NCBI GenBank assembly: GCA_009746045.1
Contig: RPFO01000667.1
Span: 7,319,546-7,383,545 of the forward strand
Direction: 5' to 3'
Length of the DNA stretch: 64,000 bases
Source of the DNA: Mesostigma viride
Taxonomy: Eukaryota; Streptophyta; Mesostigmatophyceae; Mesostigmatales; Mesostigmataceae
Positions 15,001-24,100 of this stretch are shown here, in pieces. The translations under genes were made by a program, and so were the position numbers. Within the stretch, counting starts at the first letter, position 1. Each line of letters begins with the position of its first letter. The notes below the pieces were generated by a model. That model had not been told where the DNA came from, did no database searches, and worked only from the letters and a program-made list of their open reading frames with translations.

Positions 15001-17403
15001 TTAGGGACCAACTCGGCCCGTTTTTCCCTCCTAGTCCTCCCCAGCACAAGAGGCAGACACGGCATGTATCCCCAGGAGTGAAGCTGTGGGACGAGTATGG
15101 CAGAAATTGGAGCAGCATTACGGCAGGGGTGGTAGCAGAAATGAGTGCAGGAATGGAAGCAGGCAGGTTTTACATGTGCAAGGATGATGAGCAAATAGTT
15201 GAAGCGGCGCCCCCCCCAAGGGCCAAGGTTATATGACAGTGTGAAAAAGACAGACTGAGAGGCGTAGAGAGATGGTTATTCCAACTGCCATGTTATCCCG
15301 TGTATAATATTGCTGGCGCTGCGATTTAATTCCTATACTCACTCATGTCAGGTCTTTCCCAAACAGCCATGCGCTTTAGGAAAAAAGGTTTTTGGTGATC
15401 GAGGCTATATCTCTCAAGAGTTGTTTCAAGAAATTTTGGAACAAGGAATCTCTATGGTCACTCGAGTAAAGAAGAATATGAAAAATAAGCTTATGTCATT
15501 GATTGATAAAATATTATATTACACAAACGCGCATTGATAGAGTCCGTCTTTGGCAAGATGAAATTGCTAGGCAAATTTGTTCCTGTGCTGAGTTGCAGAC
15601 CCAGTCCTACTATTTTCTGGGAGTCAGGAATTGCTGGTGTCTGGCGCAACAGGGTATGGTACTGTGTGTGCCTGTTGGGTTCTTGTATTTCTGTGTGCTC
15701 AATTGCGAATAGATCGTACTACATGTCACTGCCAGTAGATTGGCTGGCTGGCGCTTTGTGAGGGAGCTGCAGCGACAACCAACCAACTGTCTGTTTGCTG
15801 GAAGCCTTCTAGTTTCCAGGCTGCTCTTTCAAAAGTCTTTCAATTACAACACTTTCTGTGACTCCCACTGCCCTTGTCCAAAGCAGGCCGGATGCAACGC
15901 GCTACACCTAGCGGCTAGAGCCGGCCACCTGGAAGTGGTCAAGTACCTGGTGGAGCACCGGGGCATGGACGTGGATGCCAAAGACGCGGTTAGTGCTCAC
16001 TACATGCCCGACCAATGCTCTGCTTGGACAACTTACTACTTGTTACTGTCCCTATAACTGATGCTTTTTGTCTGTGCTCCGAGATGGCTATGAATGGAGA
16101 TGCCTTGGCTGATAACATCACACCTAATGCTTGGGGTTGCTTCAAACATGGTTGTTATGTGTGGGAATGTCTTGGCAACATGCTCGGCAGAATGCTGCCT
16201 GCCGCATAGTGTTTGCAACTTGACCGATTGCTGACAAGCTGCGCCATCTGCCTCGTCCTTGTGAGAATGAGCTGTATGTGGGTGCTGCTTTCTGTGTTAC
16301 TGCGTCTCTTTTTGTGCAACAGGTTGGGGACAAGCCGCTTCACAAGGCTGCCTTCAATGGCCACCTGGATCTGGTCCAGTACCTGGTGGGCAAGAAGGGA
16401 AGGGGCGCGGGCACCAAGAACCATGTAAGCGTTTGTCCTATTCAACATTATCTCTACGAGTGAGCGGGTGGTGCGCTCCTTTTTCTTATGCAGATTCTCG
16501 GTTGTGGGTGTCATCATGCTGCAAGGCATTACCGAATGCTTATGCATGAGCCTTTCTATTGGCCGGGCTGAGCATGCATTTTGATCCAGGATATCGTGAC
16601 ATGCAAGGAGCTCAGTATATACATACGCACCATGATGCGGAGAGAGCGCTTTGTGGCCTGTCTACGTGATAATTAATTAATTAATTAATTAATTAATTAA
16701 TTAATTAATTAATTAATTAATTAATTGATTAATTAGTTAGTTAATTAATTAATTAATTAATACACACCAGTATGCACAGGTCGCTTTCTGGCGAGCTGCG
16801 CCTTCTGGAGTGATGACAAAAGCCAGGAGACGGACCGCATTCTTCAAATGCTGCCGTTGTAGCGACCTTTTACTCATGCTTGGACTGCACAGGTGGGAAG
16901 TACGCGCAATGACTGCTTGCTCGGCTGGCTGGATTCCTGAGTGATTGACCCAAAATGCCTGCATTCCCGCAGCCCTGGTGAGCCGGCGGGCGATCCCGTG
17001 GGCGGGCAGTCTGCCTGCCTATCTACCACTCAGTCAGCTGCCAGCCTGCTGGACTGCTCACACGTTTGTCGCTAGTTTTGGCCACTTAATTGGCACTTCA
17101 TTGACTTTAAGATGGTCACGATTATGCGTATCCCTCTCTTTTCTGTGCCAACGCCCTGTCCATAAAGCCAACCTTGTGCTGTGCCTTGGCTCTGACACGT
17201 GGTTTCCTGCGGTGTGCAATTTTCTGCTAAGAAACTAACTAATAATCACATACGTGTCACGGCTGCGTTGTTGGCCACAGGATGGGGTGGCCCATCTCAG
17301 CATCATCGAGGCATCCAACTACGTGGCGGTGGCACACTTTTTACGCGAGGCCAGGCTGGAGGCACAGCAGCAAGCTGCCGACCAGGGCAGCAGCTCATGG
17401 TGA
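1..17403 (+). CDS. Giant multi-exon ankyrin-repeat protein (5' end outside window)
   Basis: The sequence shows 27 phase-0 exons, all multiples of 3 nt, with AG acceptors and mostly GTAAGT/GTACGT/GTGAGT-like donors; joined in frame they give about 939 residues. Most exons are exactly 102 nt and encode one 34-residue ankyrin repeat of the form G-x-ALHxAAxxGHLELVKYLVEDK. Ankyrin arrays are protein-binding scaffolds; no enzyme domain is visible, so partner and location are unknown. Three exon classes recur in order: an entry type (about 93 nt, EELFQAA...GDLERVKHLVEVKGVDVSSKDE-like), middle repeats, and a capping type (about 120 nt, DVAxFLREAKRKAxQxAAEQG). Only the last capping exon ends in a stop (TGA 17401-17403). 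The other four have donors, and no entry exon begins with ATG, so a single gene is more likely than five. Exons are listed under the five units. RNA evidence would be needed to exclude separate transcripts. Confidence 0.8.
3..1961 (+). CDS. Ankyrin unit 1 (partial): exons 3-56, 866-967, 1141-1242, 1389-1490, cap 1839-1961
   Basis: The first exon is cut by the window edge and keeps only the second half of an ankyrin repeat (VVKYLVEDKGVNVDSKDY). Three complete 102-nt repeats follow (starting LGDTPLHHAAFHGHLEVV, GGDKPLHKAAYNGHLELV and VGLTILDYAAECGHLELV), then a 123-nt capping exon carrying HADVAHFLREAKWKAGQ, a basic/acidic helix ending in an EQGK segment. The cap has a clear GTGAGT donor, so the protein continues. 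The introns hold no recognisable genes; intron 57-865 carries only short random ORFs. Confidence 0.8.
2689..4705 (+). CDS. Ankyrin unit 2: exons 2689-2781, 3134-3235, 3409-3510, 3684-3785, cap 4586-4705
   Basis: The entry exon encodes EELFQASANGDLERVTHL and onward, a 31-residue variant lacking the first helix's TPLH motif. Its donor appears to be GC (AAG|GCAAGC at 2782), a rare GC-AG intron. Three middle repeats follow (LGDNALHRAAYHGHLEVV, VGRNALHYATFNGHLGLV, FGDYALHKAAFCGRLEVV). The 40-residue cap starts SGRTPLKYAEQGDHPDVVHF and ends with a GTGAGT donor. The cap acceptor (ATCAG at 4581-4585) is less pyrimidine-rich than the others. The intron at 3786-4585 holds no recognised gene. Confidence 0.8.
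5843..7493 (+). CDS. Ankyrin unit 3: degenerate entry exon 5843-5938, entry exon 6629-6721, cap 7374-7493
   Basis: This unit has no middle repeats. Exon 5843-5938 encodes a 32-residue decayed entry repeat (EKLAQADGNGNLEEGKDAVV...) that has lost the ankyrin hydrophobic pattern but keeps its frame, CAG acceptor and GTAAGT donor. Exon 6629-6721 is a good entry repeat (GELIQAATVGDLGVVKHLLE). The cap at 7374-7493 encodes LGDTALDKAKGINHIDVADF and a basic helix (REAKRKAGQRAAGEATQNV). The 1137-nt stretch 4706-5842 before it contains no exon I can support. Confidence 0.7.
7949..13164 (+). CDS. Ankyrin unit 4: exons 7949-8041, 8453-8539, 9342-9431, 10291-10392, 10583-10684, 11881-11982, cap 12958-13164
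   Basis: Two decayed entry-type exons come first (EELAHAEGSRGLEVGKDAVE and ELAQLDGGGDLEEASGAAKE; the second has a TAG acceptor), then a good one (VLLRAATCGNLDCVKHLVDT). Three 102-nt middle repeats follow (DGWNALHIAAFNGRLELV, AGQNALHLAAEQAHLELV, TGWTALHSAALMGHLGVV). The cap is unusually long, 69 residues: RGKTPLDYAEKHVGVARFLR followed by a highly charged Lys/Glu/Gln helix ending EEEKGDV. That helix could act as a coiled-coil linker. Introns are long here (8540-9341, 9432-10290, 10685-11880, 11983-12957) and hold no recognised gene. Confidence 0.75.
13579..17403 (+). CDS. Ankyrin unit 5 with C terminus: exons 13579-13671, 14170-14271, 14510-14611, 14773-14874, 15887-15988, 16323-16424, cap 17281-17403
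   Basis: Entry exon GELFQAARMGDLERVKHLVE is followed by five middle repeats (LGNTALHEAASNGRLTVV, GGHNALHAAASDGQLELI, AGQNALHLAAYHGRLQLV, AGCNALHLAARAGHLEVV, VGDKPLHKAAFNGHLDLV). The terminal cap starts DGVAHLSIIEASNYVAVAHF and stops at TGA 17401-17403 after ...AADQGSSSW. This is the C terminus of the whole protein. The intron before the fifth middle repeat (14875-15886) contains the bacterial-type transposase remnant. The last intron contains a long (TTAA)n run. Confidence 0.8.
15352..15590 (+). pseudogene. Remnant of bacterial IS982-type transposase inside an ankyrin-gene intron
   Basis: The translation of 15382-15530 contains GKKVFGDRGYISQELF, then ILEQGISMVTRVKKNMKNKL and MSLIDKIL. This is the characteristic C-terminal part of IS982-family (DDE) transposases, which typically continue LLRKRAxIES. 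Here the frame breaks at about 15513-15525, apparently by a 2-nt insertion in an AT-rich stretch. It resumes one frame over as KRALIESVFGKMKLLGKF (about 15529-15585), after which similarity is lost. The conserved catalytic Asp/Glu region is only partly present, so it is non-functional. The segment is visibly more AT-rich than the flanking exons. It lies wholly inside intron 14875-15886, flanked by good ankyrin exons, so contamination is unlikely. The family call is from memory of family motifs. Confidence 0.6.
16671..16761. repeat. (TTAA)n microsatellite
   Basis: About 90 nt of almost pure TTAA repeat with a few substitutions (TTGA, TTAG). It is the longest such run in the window. Because several retroelements here end in short (TTAA)n tails, this run may be an expanded retroelement tail, but no recognisable element body adjoins it. 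Confidence 0.9.
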
Positions 17404-17734
17404 TTTGGGCGATTAAGGTAAACAGGCCCTTTGGAGCAGTGGGGGTGGAGGGTTTTGAATGGTGCTAAGTTCTACTTGTAAAACTAATAGCAGTTCTCCC
17501 TCTTAACGTTAACAGTAGCACTTAGATAGTTATTTCCAGTGACAGTCCGCTAGTTTGGACTTGGCTGACACACATCTGTAATGGCCCACATTGCATCAGC
17601 CTCAATCACGGGCATTTCTCCTCTTCCATGCTGTCTATGTGGATGCCAGTCACATGCTTTTCATTAGTAAATTAATGGGGATGCCGACATGGTTACCTAT
17701 GGTGGCATACGGTAGGATGATGCCCATACGGCAT

Positions 17735-18625
17735 AATTAATTAATTAATTAATTAATAGACACGTGACTGCGTCACGTGAGCGTAAGTCCTCAGTGGGAG
17801 GGGAACATGGGATGGAATGGATGAGGTAAGCTATCTAGGTCCTAGTTACAGGGTTGTGGGCACCACGGCCCGAATCGGTATGAATGCCATACGCGGTCAC
17901 ACGCGGAGCCCCCACAGACTTCCAAGGGGGTGGTCTCCTTCATCACTACTTGCCAGCTATCCTTGCGTACCATCTGCCTCCATATTACAGACAAACCAGG
18001 AGGCTGCCCGGGTGTGAGCCCGTCACGTCTAGGGTAGCACATGTCCATGCCGAGTCTATCACGAAAAGTCCACAGGTGGCGGCCCTGCCGCGCGCGGCCT
18101 GGGGCACGCCAGGTGAGGACATAACGACCAGGCTGGGCGGGCCAGGTGCCCGGATAAGCCCAGGCACCTGTGCCTAAGAATGTGGGAAACATAGCGCCAA
18201 TCAGCGTACAAACCCTCATTACTAATGTGCAGACATATTAAGGGCCTTGCGCAGCATCTGGGTGACGTTGCCGTCGAGTCGTTGCTCCAGCTCCTGCGTC
18301 AGTGTCCAGGTCTCGGCGCCGTAGGTCAGGATCGTCAGAATGACGACCCTGAAGAGGTCACGCTTGACAAGCCGGGGTAGAGCGGGGTTGCTCCACCAGC
18401 GGAGATGGCCATGGAGTTGCGCCCATGCCATGCCTATCCGTGTCGTCAGGTCGTTCTCGCAGTCGGGAAGCCAACTGCCGAGCAACTTGAAGCGACCTGA
18501 AGTAGGGTAGCTGACCTCGGTGTCGTCTAAGAGGCGGAGCGGGGGCGGGGGCGGGGGCCGAAAGCCAGGGCCTCCGTTTTCGGGCTGATTTCTATACCAA
18601 CAGCCCGAGCCTCGAGCGCATACGG
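17735..18625 (-). mobile_element. 5'-truncated non-LTR retrotransposon (family A), RT C-terminal fragment and 3' UTR
   Basis: Read on the minus strand, 18620-18222 encodes a decayed reverse-transcriptase C-terminal region: EARAVGIEISPKTEALAFGP, then MLGSWLPDCENDLTTRIGMA, and LTILTYGAETWTLTQELEQR, the LYGAETWTL block typical of LINE RTs. A ~470-nt 3' UTR follows. It contains the palindrome CACGTGACTGCGTCACGTG (17761-17779) and the element ends in a (TTAA)n tail at 17735-17757. The same 3' UTR recurs at 31717-31925, 34879-35418 and 41637-42156. No intact ORF remains. Confidence 0.8.
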
Positions 18626-19667
18626 CATCAAGGTAGCGCTATCTTAGTTTTCCGTTCATAATCTTTTCTGCACCGTTATGAACTGCAAAGGCAACTTGGC
18701 CATGGCAGCGCTGAGGGCAGTATCACCACAGCAGAGAGGGCAGTATCACCACAACATCGCCAATGCCAGCCAGATTTGATAATACCACTGACCTGCCAGC
18801 ATCGTTCGCATTCATGTGTTGGGTGTTCCTTGTCGATGCCGCCAGATTCAAGGATATCTCACCTGCAACGACAAGGAGTACAGAAGTGAATCTCTATCAC
18901 CCCCGTTCGCAAAAAGAAAGTCAGAAACAAGAGTAAGAAAAAGAAGAAGCAAGCTGATGTCACTGAATGGCATACCGGAAACTTTGCGGGGCTTGCGCTC
19001 CTGCATCTGGGGCATTCAGGCACGAACTGCCATGGTGTTTTTAAGTTTTTAAAGTGCCAAGGCCGTGCGGTTCCTTTTCCCTGGGCAGCATAAAGTACAT
19101 GGTTGTCTCCATGGACTTAAATGGTAGGGCTGGATTTTCCGCAGGCATTATAGCAGGTGGATGATGTTTCTACTCCCTGGTTTCTGTGAATGACGGACTG
19201 GCAGTTACCACCTTTGCGGCTGCAGAGTCAAATAACTAATTAACTACGCAGGAGTGCAGCTGCAGAACCACGAGGCAATCATGCAATTGTGGAACCTTTA
19301 CGAGATCAGCCGTTTTCACGTTGCTGATATAGGACACCCTTGGGTGATTCCCCCTAACATCAGCAGGATGAACTGCATGTGATTGCGCCTGATTGTGACC
19401 GGAAGTGTGACTGTCCAGAAGTTCTTCTGGCAAAGCGATCCCAGCTCCCTGGTGGTAACCCTTTATAGTGGCAATGCAAATGAACTCTTGTGCATGTTGC
19501 ATCCCGGGCTTGAGAATAGGCACAACAATGAAATTAACTTCGTTTTTGGCTCGCTTCGTCGATCTGTTAGGACTCTGAGCATTAATCAGTCGGGACAAAA
19601 TTGGCTTCTGATTCTCAATTCTCAAATTCTCAGAGGGCGGGGGGCGAGATTAATTAAGAGGTACCTT
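18626..19667. other. Intergenic stretch, nothing recognised
   Basis: No exon, RNA gene or known repeat could be supported. Only short ORFs without family features are present. The sequence around 19600-19640 (direct repeats of TTCTCAA) is roughly inverted at 20940-20975, hinting that the inverted symmetry of the adjacent TIR element extends outward. Confidence 0.4.
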
Positions 19668-20676
19668 GAAATTAAATAAGAGGCGTGCCTCTATCAAGGT
19701 ATATTTTTGGAGGCGAGTTTCTCTTGGCGTTAATTTGTAGTATACGGTAGGACAACGTGTCGAGGGTGACGGAAAGTACAGTTAAGTCGCGGAGTCAGTG
19801 TCACAGATTAAGATTGAGAGAGAGGGCCCTCGACAGTTATAGAATATCTCTGCTCGATCAGCCCTAGTGGCTGAGCCCATGCGTGGGATCCAACTGTACT
19901 GAATTGAACCGCCAGAGATACCGGAAAATGGCTCGGGTATACTCGACACGACGCGGCTGATTAATTGGTAGTACTGTACAACGGTGTTGGACGGAATTTC
20001 CGGTCAGGAAATTTATCGGCTTTTGCATCTTGAGCACATTGTACATGGAAAAGGGTCGTTGCATCGCGCTGTGCTGTGCCGAACTTCTTTTCCGCCGTCG
20101 ATTTGCACTGTCGATGAGCGTCGATGCTCATCAATAAACCCAACGCGCAAGCCATGTACGAAAAGAAATAGAAAATAGCGCGGCGGAAGGCGTTGACGAG
20201 TTTGGTAGGTTGTTGAACTTGTAGCCCGGCGACATCGCGTCTAGCACGGTGAAAAAGGGGTTTTGGACTCCAAAACTCAGAAACTCGCGGAAAGGCCTGA
20301 GCCCGGGCTCGCGGAAACTGTGTGCGGGTTTGCGACGCGGCGCACAGGCTTTTAGCTTCAAGCTTCAAAACTTCGCGTGCAGGGGCGACTATTTGGCGCC
20401 GCGTCGGTCGTGACGTTGTTTACTCCGTTGGATATGCATCTACGGCGTTCGTGGGTTGTTTCGAAACCCGGTCGATGAGATTTAACGGAGAAGTCAATTG
20501 GGTATGTAATTGATCCTTTTTTCACAATTCCGTGAAAATGTAAAAGTCGAAATGAATTAAACGGCTTGACATGTTGTCGTCCTAACTTTAAACTTCAAGT
20601 AAACGACAAGTTAACGCCAATCGAAACAAGCCTCCAAAAATATATCTTGATAGAGGCATGCCTCTTATTTAATTTC
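19668..20676. mobile_element. ~1 kb non-autonomous DNA transposon with ~75-bp terminal inverted repeats
   Basis: The left end (from 19668, GAAATTAAATAAGAGGCGTG...) matches the reverse complement of the right end (to 20676) over about 75 nt with roughly ten mismatches. The match covers the motifs TGCCTCTATCAAG, TATATTTTTGGAGGC and TTGGCGTTAA. Each terminus also contains a small internal palindrome, GAGGCRTGCCTC. The ~860-nt interior has no transposase-like ORF, so it would depend on an enzyme supplied elsewhere. No clear target-site duplication was found. The right end abuts the GAGTTT array. Confidence 0.7.
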
Positions 20677-20689
20677 CACTTGGACTCGG

Positions 20690-20766
20690 AGTTTGAGTTT
20701 GAGTTGAGTTTGAGTTTGAGTTTGAGTTTGAGTTTGAGTTTGAGTTTGAGTTTGAGTTTGAGTTTG
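20690..20766. repeat. (GAGTTT)n hexanucleotide array
   Basis: About 12 tandem copies of GAGTTT, with one interrupted unit near the start, directly next to the TIR element's right end. It creates an artefactual Ser-Asn repeat ORF on the minus strand, which is not a gene. Confidence 0.9.
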
Positions 20767-21168
20767 GACTCGAGCCAATACAGTCAGTTTTTGCGCGTCT
20801 AGCAGTCCGATCCGCAGGTAGTGCGAAGGTAGTCCGTAAGATAGGGCGCTCACAGCCTCGCGGCCCTTGCGGCAAGTGCTGCAAGGGAATAAAAAATACA
20901 GGAAAACTCTTGCAAAATTTTCAACTCTTACATTCGATTTAATATTTGGGATTTGAGAATTTGAGAACTTGAGTCGAGACAATCGGTACAAATCGACCAC
21001 TTAGGGCTCAAAGACGTGAGTGACGTCAAGAATTCTTTCAATATGGTACTTAGCTCCAGGACCGTACAAGTGCTTGTCACGTACACTGACATTGTACAAC
21101 CAGCCCAGAAGCTAGGGTGAGCTAGGAAGAAATCTTCTTTGCGCTGGCCGTCTCAGGTGTGGAAACGA

Positions 21169-24100
21169 TTATGTGGTCGCTTTCAACCTTTTCGCCCTGA
21201 CGTGGGCAATATCTTCAAGGTCCTTGCAGCCTTCAAGTTCGAAAACCTTTTTTACTGCCTCCAGCACATTCTCACACACATAATCCGCTGGGTCATCCAC
21301 ATCATTTTCCGCTGTGCTCTGCCAGGCACCCGTTCTAACGAGGATGGACTTGAACGGAGGGCCTGCCATGCGCGCCCCTCGGACGTCGCTGGGAGGGTTG
21401 TCCCCCACGCAGTACACGCGGGACAGCTCATGACCCTGGGCAGCACATCGGGTTGACACAACCACAACCACATATCTCAAGAATTAATAAATTAATTAGT
21501 TTACACATCGACTGCGACACGTGAGCACAATTCCAAGTGGGGTGGAAATGGGATGGAATGGATGATTCTAGCTATCTAGTTTCTAGTTACAGGGTATCAA
21601 GAAGTACAAGTCCAATTTATAGTTGACAAGCTCCCTTCGGAAACGTTGCCACAAATGATCGAATTCATGCACAACAGGCTTGCAAGAAGAAAGTCACGAT
21701 GCAGCTATTATGCAGCATGTTGCAGCATTACGTGAGGCAGGCGCTTTGGTACTCGTTGGTCGTCTCACTTAGATACAGCAATTAATTAATCCATTAATTA
21801 ATAGACACGTGACTTTTATACGTAATAGATACAGCAAGAGCACAGAGAAGCCGCGGGCCTGGAGCAGGGAGCAACCGTGACAAGACAGCATCAACGACGT
21901 CCGAAACACGGTTCTCCAAACGGGCATATAAAAGCCCTGGTTGTCTTATTCATATAAAAGCCTGACCGGGGAAGACAGGCACCGTGAAGGAAAACTCCAG
22001 GTCCTTCATGAGTGGCTATATAAAGTCTGAACCAAAAAAATGCAAAATGAAGGAGACCTAGACACCGTGAAAACCAATGACCGAGCTTAAATACCAAAGA
22101 TTAGGCAGCATGAATGCAAATCATTTGCCCATCAATTGCCAGACCTATGCCAATCAACACAGAACACAAACAACTGACTACAGCACGGGGAGACTCGTGC
22201 ACTCACCTCCTTCAGCTGCTTCTGCAAGAGGTGCTTTGCGCACACATAGGTGGGCGGGTACGGCTTGCCATGCCGTATGCACTCCAGCTCCTGCCCCCCG
22301 CCCCGCTGCTTCTTGAACACATACTCAAGTAGCTCGTAGAAGGCGCCGGGCCCCAGACGCGGCCGCGCGTGGGAGGTCGGGAACGTGAAGTCAAAGTTGC
22401 AGCTGGGGTTATGCATGTGTGTGAGTGAATGTGTGCGTGCACATGTGTGTACATGTGTGTATGGCAATGTCGGTGCATGCAGGGAAACAAGAACGTTGCA
22501 GCCGGGGATGTGTAGAAGAGCCGGAATACAGGAGAGGGGGCATGCGTGTGTGAAGCACCAAGAGATCAAAATTGGGATCAATGAAGTCGCACACTTAAAA
22601 CTCCTGCACGAGGAAACACAAGATACTGTCCAGGAGTTATGCCCCGAAAGGAGCATGGGTGGGAGACGTGCAGGGGAATGGCGGTGGCAGGGAGGAGCGC
22701 ACAGGCAGAGCGCATCGGGCGGACATGATGGAAGCCAAAGAGTCGGGGAATACAAGGAAATATTGCACAGATATTTGCCATTAACCGGATGGCAGTCACG
22801 GGGAGTAGTGCACAGAGCGCGGCGGCAGGCCGTGACGTCCGATGGGCAGGGAGCAGCGCACAAAACAGCAATGGACAACAATCAGGGGCCCTTTGCTTCG
22901 GGCGGTGATCCTGACATGGTGGTTCAAAGCACCAGCTTCGTGCGGTGGAAACCAGCTAGGTTCCTATTGGCAGGATGCGTCGCAAAGGCACTGACCCACA
23001 CACGAGCAACATCACTCTGCAAAATTAAGGCCCTGTCTACACGGAAAGTTGGGGGGGGGGACAGTGAAAGCTCATGCGGGCCGAGATGAAGATTCGAGGG
23101 TCGGCGGAGGAGTCGGGAAGTTGTCCGTCAATAACAGTAAGCAGAGATTCTTGATACAAGGAGCCTGCCTGGAATCGTCTTTTCGAAGTACACCAAACTT
23201 TCCTTTTCGGCGCACTTTTTAGGGGTTCAGGTTTCTTGGTTTACAAGGCCTTACCAAGAAACGTGGCTTCCCACCCAAAACCCGGAAAGGAAAGTTTACT
23301 TGTGCTGGACACGTCCGACTTCTGAAATCCGGGACATGGGGGCAACTACACAAAAACTCACGAAAATCAGTTATCGAGACAACGGGAAAAGCTGGGGAAA
23401 AGTCAAATCCGGGCATTTTCCGTACCTCGCTGCCAGATTCTACAGGATTCCACGCGCTGACCCGCGCCGACCAAGCTTTGTTCTTTGGGTTTGGGGCCTC
23501 CCAACTTTCCTGGTAGACCGGGCCTAAGAAGTAAAAAATAAGTAATAGGTAATAAGCATTGTGCATGTCTTGCAGAAGTTGTGACTATTGCGCACGCTGC
23601 GGGTGCGCACATGAACACTACCACAAGCACATGCAGTCATGCACACACTGTTGCTCGGCTGTTAGCTGACAGTTGCAACATATACTCATCGGTGATTGTG
23701 ATATTATCATGCGCATTATGCAAAATGCGCTGTCTAGGTGTGGGCGAAGGCTGAGAAGACGCCCTGCTGACCTGGGCTGGCAACCACCATGATGGCATGC
23801 ATGCTTACCAGATGAGCTTCACCGGCTGCTCCCCAGGGGGCGCCAGGGTTCCCACGTGGCCGTCGGATTGGACGAGGTCGCAGATGACCTGCGTGGAAGA
23901 CGACAACGGGATTGGAGGATGATGTCAATGGGGAAATCGGGGCTTTGGGGCATGGAGGATGAGCAGAGGGTTCGGACGCGGGGGGAGGAGCAGAGGGTTG
24001 GGACGCGGGGGGATGAGGCATGGGAAGGGGCACAAGGCTCAGGAGAGAGCGATGCAAGCGAGGCCGTGGGAAGCAAGGCGTGGAGGGAGAGGCAGGTGGA

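Noticed and set aside
20669-20884. ORFs with Ser-Asn or Gln-Thr repeats
   Set aside because: They are translations of the (GAGTTT)n array, with no start context or exon structure.
22132-22881. 249-residue minus-strand ORF as a stand-alone gene
   Set aside because: Only its last 65 residues (from 22402) are HAD exon 5. The rest is intron read-through containing TG-rich repeats.
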